Shown in pieces: positions 60,624 through 64,000 of a stretch of 64,000 nucleotides of DNA. This stretch comes from an uncultured bacterium (lineage in GTDB: Bacteria > Bacteroidota > Bacteroidia > Bacteroidales > Muribaculaceae): contig CAJMNI010000010.1 in the NCBI GenBank assembly GCA_905214735.1, forward strand, positions 8,635 to 72,634, written 5' to 3'. The translations under genes and the position numbers were made by a program. How positions within the stretch are numbered: the first letter of the stretch is position 1; each line of letters opens with the position of its first letter. The notes beneath the pieces were generated by a model. That model did not search any database. It saw only the letters and a program-made list of their open reading frames with translations, and was not told the DNA's origin.

Positions 60624-62957
60624 ATGACAAGTCTGCCACTCGACATGCTCCTCGCCTCGATCCCGCAGGAAACCACCGTCTCCGGCGAAGTTTCGGAGTT
60701 CCGGCAAGCCATCGACCCCGGCGAACCCGCCCCCAAGCATGAGCAGATCACCAACGGCCTGATCGCCGACCTCGCCTGGATCCTCCTGCTCGGCGCCGTG
60801 GTGACTCTCCTCTTCAAGAAGCTCAAGCAGCCCGTGGTGCTCGGCTACATCCTCGCCGGTTTCCTCGCCGGACCCGGCTTCTCCTACCTCCCCTCCATCT
60901 CCAACATGGAGAACATCGAGTTCTGGGCCGACCTCGGCATCGTGGTGCTCATGTTCTCGATCGGTCTGGAGTTCTCCTTCCGCAAACTGATGCAGGCAGG
61001 CGGTTCGGCGGTGATCACCGCACTGATTGTCATCACCGGTATGACGTTCGCCGGCTTCGGCGTCGGCTACATCCTCGGCCTCAACATGATCAACCGCATC
61101 TTCCTCGGCGGAATGATCTCCATGTCGTCGACCACCATCATCATGAAGGCCCTCGCCGACCTCGGTATGCGACAACGCAAATTCGCCACCCTCGTGCTCG
61201 CCGTGCTGATCATCGAAGACCTCTTCGCGGTGCTGATGCTCGTGCTCCTCTCCTCGCTCGCCATGGGCGACGTGCAGGGCCTCGAACTCCTCCTCTCCAT
61301 CGGCAAACTCCTCTTCTTCCTTATTATATGGTTTGTGGTGGGGGTCTACGTGCTCCCCTCCTTCCTGATGCGCGCCCGCCGCTATCTCAACGACGAGACG
61401 ATGCTCGTCGTCTCGATGGGCCTCTGCTTCTCGATGGCGGTCTTCTCGGTGATGTGCGGTTTTTCGCTCGAGCTCGGCGCCTTCGTGATGGGCTCGATCC
61501 TCGCCGGCACTGTTATGGCCGAGAAGATGGAACGCGTCATCGCCCCGGTGAAAAACCTCTTCGGCTCGGTCTTTTTCATCTCCGTGGGGATGATGGTCGA
61601 CCCGGTGGTGATCTCCACCTACTGGTGGCAGATCCTCCTGCTCGCCGCCGTGGTGGTGGTCGGAATGATCCTCTTCGGCACGATGGGTATGCTGATCACC
61701 GGCCAGAACCTCCGCGTGGCCGTGGAGAGCGGCTTCACACTCACCCAGATCGGCGAGTTCTCTTTCATCATCGCCTCGCTGGGAATGAGCCTCGGCGTAC
61801 TCGACTCGACCCTCTATCCGATCATCGTGGCCGTCTCGGTGCTCACCATCTTCACCACCCCCTATTTCATCAAGATGAGCGACGGCGCGGCGACGCTGAT
61901 CGAGAAGCATCTCCCCCGCTCGCTCTGTTTCCTTATCGACAGATATTCGGGCCAGAGCTTCGACTCCAATGAGAACCGAACCCTCTGGCGCGCAGTGCTC
62001 CGCCGCTATCTCTGGCGGATCCTACTCTATTCGGTGATCCTCACCGCCGAGATCATGGCCTCGCGCCTCTTCCTCTTCCCGCTGGCCGGGAAATATCTCG
62101 GCGGCGCGGGTCATCTCGTGGCGACCATCCTGACGATCGCCGCCATGCTCCCCTTCCTCATCGCACTCACTTTCCCCTCCACCGACTCTTCGGAGAAGCT
62201 GCAGCTTCACCGCTCGGCGGGCTTCTACGACGTTCCCCTCTTCGCGATGCGGATCGTGCGCTATCTTGTGGCCCTCTTCTTCATCGTCTATTTCACCACC
62301 GTGGCCTATTCTTCGCTCACGGGCTGGCTCGTGGGCGCCGGCTGCTTCGTGCTGGTGCTCGTCTTCGCCGGCACCAAACTGATGGGGCGCTACAAGGAGA
62401 TGGAGCAGAAGTTCCTCAACAATCTCAACTCGCGGGAGAACGTTCGCCTCGGCGTTGGCAACAACCTCGTCGACGACATGCACCAGGCCTTCATCGAGAT
62501 CGGCCCCGACACACCCTTCGTCGGCGACAAACTCGCCGACTCCGGCTTGCGCCGCGACTACGGTGTTTCGGTGTCGAGCATCCAGCGCGGGGAGGATTAC
62601 CTCCCCCTTCCGGGGAAGGATGCCCGGATATTCCCGGGGGATGTGTTGGGTGTGATCGGCAGCGACGAACAGCTCCGGGCGCTCAACCGCGACCTGGAGG
62701 AGGCGCGTCAGAACGCGCTCGCCATGCCGACGCGCCGCCAGGAACGGGTGGTGCTCTCCAGTGTGGTGCTCTCGGAGAAGTCGCCGATCGTCGGCATACC
62801 CCTCGCCGAGACCGACCTGCTCCACGACTTCGGCTCGATGATAGTGAAAGTGAAGCGCGGCGAACGCTTCTTCGACCCCGACCCCGAACTGGTTCTCCTC
62901 CCCGGCGACACCATCTGGGTGGTCGGCGACCCCAGTTTCGTCCCGAAGCTGAAGTAG
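60624..62957 (+). CDS. CPA2-type cation:proton antiporter with two RCK_C domains
   Basis: A 777-residue membrane protein. After an unusual soluble N-terminal ~45 residues, about 12 helices form the Kef/CPA2 exchanger (LKQPVVLGYILAGFLAGPGF; the IIEDLFAVLMLVLL helix with its Asp). More helices follow at ~460-590. Two RCK_C (TrkA-C) domains end the protein: ~610-690 (FVGDKLADSGLRRDYGVSV) and ~700-777 (IVGIPLAETDLLHDFGSMIV). No NAD-binding RCK_N domain separates them, so control is more likely by a small ligand. It exchanges K+ or Na+ for H+. Its stop codon is the first triplet of a heptamer array. Confidence 0.92.
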   Translation: MTSLPLDMLLASIPQETTVSGEVSEFRQAIDPGEPAPKHEQITNGLIADLAWILLLGAVVTLLFKKLKQPVVLGYILAGFLAGPGFSYLPSISNMENIEFWADLGIVVLMFSIGLEFSFRKLMQAGGSAVITALIVITGMTFAGFGVGYILGLNMINRIFLGGMISMSSTTIIMKALADLGMRQRKFATLVLAVLIIEDLFAVLMLVLLSSLAMGDVQGLELLLSIGKLLFFLIIWFVVGVYVLPSFLMRARRYLNDETMLVVSMGLCFSMAVFSVMCGFSLELGAFVMGSILAGTVMAEKMERVIAPVKNLFGSVFFISVGMMVDPVVISTYWWQILLLAAVVVVGMILFGTMGMLITGQNLRVAVESGFTLTQIGEFSFIIASLGMSLGVLDSTLYPIIVAVSVLTIFTTPYFIKMSDGAATLIEKHLPRSLCFLIDRYSGQSFDSNENRTLWRAVLRRYLWRILLYSVILTAEIMASRLFLFPLAGKYLGGAGHLVATILTIAAMLPFLIALTFPSTDSSEKLQLHRSAGFYDVPLFAMRIVRYLVALFFIVYFTTVAYSSLTGWLVGAGCFVLVLVFAGTKLMGRYKEMEQKFLNNLNSRENVRLGVGNNLVDDMHQAFIEIGPDTPFVGDKLADSGLRRDYGVSVSSIQRGEDYLPLPGKDARIFPGDVLGVIGSDEQLRALNRDLEEARQNALAMPTRRQERVVLSSVVLSEKSPIVGIPLAETDLLHDFGSMIVKVKRGERFFDPDPELVLLPGDTIWVVGDPSFVPKLK

Positions 62958-63000
62958 GCTTTAGGTTTTAGGCTTTTAGGTTTTAGGCTTTTAGGGCTTT
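62955..63000. repeat. 7-bp tandem array, TAGGYTT units, starting at a stop codon
   Basis: TAGGCTT, TAGGTTT, TAGGCTTT, TAGGTTT, TAGGCTTT, TAGGGCTTT. The first TAG is the antiporter stop codon. The unit matches that at 40799. Confidence 0.9.
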
Positions 63001-63021
63001 CAGCCCATTAGATTTTTAGAT

Positions 63022-63648
63022 ATGAGACATTCTTTACTTTCCCTCTCTCTCCTATCTCTCGTTTTCATCTTTGCTGCTTGCGGCGGCAAGCAGCAGTCGG
63101 AGGGCGGCTCCGCCGCCAAGGGCGACACGGCGGCCGTGGCCGCCGATACGGTCGCCGCACCGGCCGGTTATTCGTTGACCGCCGACTCTTTCGGCCCGAT
63201 CCGCGTCGGAATGCGCCTCGACGAGATCCCCCAGCAGACGGAAGGGCTCTACAACACGATCCTACCCGCCGAGACACCCGACGCCATGGCACTCACATTC
63301 GTGCAGGGTGCAGACCCGGTCTGCACCGTCTACGACTTCGGCAACGGCCAGGCGGATGTCATAGTGCTTGAAGGGAGCAAATATGGCGTCGCCACACCCG
63401 ACGGCGAGCTCCGCATCGGTGACGACTTCAGCAAAGTCCTCGCCTTGCCCGGCGTGAGGTCAGAATGGGGCGGCATGGACGACTACGGCACATGGTACTG
63501 GGTATGGCAGGGCGTATGGTTTGGCGTGGACGAGATGGAAGCATCCGAATCGCTGCTGACGGCGCTCGAGACCGGCCGCCACGCACCGCGCGCCGCCGAA
63601 CTCGCCAAAGCCCGCATCGGCTACATAGCCACCGGCCTCCCCTTCTGA
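63022..63648 (+). CDS. Lipoprotein of unknown function
   Basis: A 208-residue exported lipoprotein: signal with lipobox FAAC (Cys20), an Ala/Gly linker, then a globular domain from ~50 opening YSLTADSFGPIRVGMRLDEI. The GPIRVGM pattern recalls small periplasmic lipoproteins with an SmpA-like or DUF1131-like start, but the match is too short to name. A Trp/Tyr-rich strand (GTWYWVWQGVWFGVDEME) lies near 155-170. It is 64 bases past the antiporter stop, across a heptamer array, and may be co-transcribed with it. A perfect palindrome begins 3 bases after its stop. Confidence 0.75.
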   Translation: MRHSLLSLSLLSLVFIFAACGGKQQSEGGSAAKGDTAAVAADTVAAPAGYSLTADSFGPIRVGMRLDEIPQQTEGLYNTILPAETPDAMALTFVQGADPVCTVYDFGNGQADVIVLEGSKYGVATPDGELRIGDDFSKVLALPGVRSEWGGMDDYGTWYWVWQGVWFGVDEMEASESLLTALETGRHAPRAAELAKARIGYIATGLPF

Positions 63649-63650
63649 CG

Positions 63651-63670
63651 TTGGCGCGCCGGCGCGCCAA
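63651..63670. repeat. 20-bp perfect palindrome after the last gene
   Basis: TTGGCGCGCCGGCGCGCCAA, which contains GGCGCGCC twice in tandem. No U tract follows, so it is not a classical terminator. Confidence 0.75.
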
Positions 63671-63732
63671 AGCCAGAAGTCAGAGTGACAAAGTCAGCGC
63701 CTTGACGGGCGATCAGCTGCCCTCAGCTAAAT

Positions 63733-63842
63733 CTTTGCGCCTTTGCGCCTTTGCGCGAGATCTTGATGAGGCCAGCCATGCAGTCCGCGCGAGTCAGGTT
63801 GATTATTCTCTCGCAAAGAGCGCAAAGGCGCAGAGCCGGCCT
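63733..63842. repeat. Dispersed inverted-repeat element, copy B
   Basis: Three exact CTTTGCGC octamers (63733-63756), GAGATCTTGA, a ~42-base centre, then the right arm TCTCGCAAAGAGCGCAAAGG and CGCAGAG (63809-63835) and CCGGCCT. Same order as copy A at 49447. Confidence 0.88.
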
Positions 63843-63945
63843 GATGATTCCTGGCCTCATCAGCACGGCGCCGCAGGCTGAGAACGATGGTCAGCCAGCC
63901 GCCGTCTATAAGTCCGCAGAGTTTAAGCTCGCCAGCGAGCACTGT

Positions 63946-64000
63946 CTTTGCGCCTTTGCGCGAGATCTTGATGAGGCCAGCCATGCAGTCCGCGCGAGTC
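63946..64000. repeat. Dispersed inverted-repeat element, copy C (cut by window edge)
   Basis: 55 bases identical to 63741-63795 with a period of 205 bases, running to the window end. Two octamers instead of three. Copies B and C look like the start of a tandem array that continues beyond the window. Confidence 0.88.

Overview
The window looks like chromosome from an anaerobic gut-type member of the Bacteroidales, most likely Muribaculaceae or a close relative. This is inferred from four things: a SusC/SusD pair; promoters of the Bacteroidetes form (TTTG, about 19-20 bases, TAnnTTTG) instead of -35/-10 boxes; AT-rich start regions with almost no Shine-Dalgarno sites; and secreted proteins ending in a YYNLQGVRV-type tail. 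It reads as ordinary chromosome. I saw no phage, integrase, transposase, CRISPR array, rRNA or tRNA.

Layout. 1-3204: a truncated secreted protein and a C10 (streptopain-like) cysteine peptidase. 3622-21441: one minus-strand block of 18 genes, reading nuoA-B-CD-H, atpD-C-B-E-F-H-A-G, nuoI-J-K-L-M-N. A complete F1Fo ATP synthase operon sits inside an 11-subunit complex I operon, with one good promoter in front (21559-21589) and one good terminator behind (3509-3542). 21844-23832: a lipoprotein and RNase Z. 23914-30683: a giant alpha-2-macroglobulin-like protein behind a Spy-like periplasmic protein and a single-pass membrane protein. 31134-33732: an acyl-CoA synthetase and an ECF sigma factor. 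33906-44690: grpE-dnaJ, then a minus-strand run ansA, MATE exporter, DUF3822-like, rsmD, ribBA, S9 peptidase, ispE. 44829-54767: two secreted modular proteins and an isolated SusCD pair. 55314-59243: a SPOR lipoprotein, a coiled-coil lipoprotein, rsmI, a hypothetical and an AI-2E family permease. 59361-63648: dacB, a CPA2 antiporter with two RCK_C domains, and a lipoprotein.

How the parts fit. The nuo/atp block would make a proton pump and the proton-driven synthase from one transcript. No nuoE, nuoF or nuoG is present, so the electron donor is probably not NADH by the classical route. The c subunit has H+-type rather than Na+-type residues, so both complexes should share a proton circuit. 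The SusCD pair, the C10 and S9 peptidases and the secreted modular proteins point to use of polymers or peptides outside the cell.

The spacers carry three structured repeat types. Short tandem arrays of 7-bp units lie at gene ends. A dispersed inverted-repeat element built on CTTTGCGC octamers occurs once at 49.4 kb and twice at the right edge. Two 20-bp perfect palindromes lie at stop codons. All family names come from recognising motifs by eye; no search was run.
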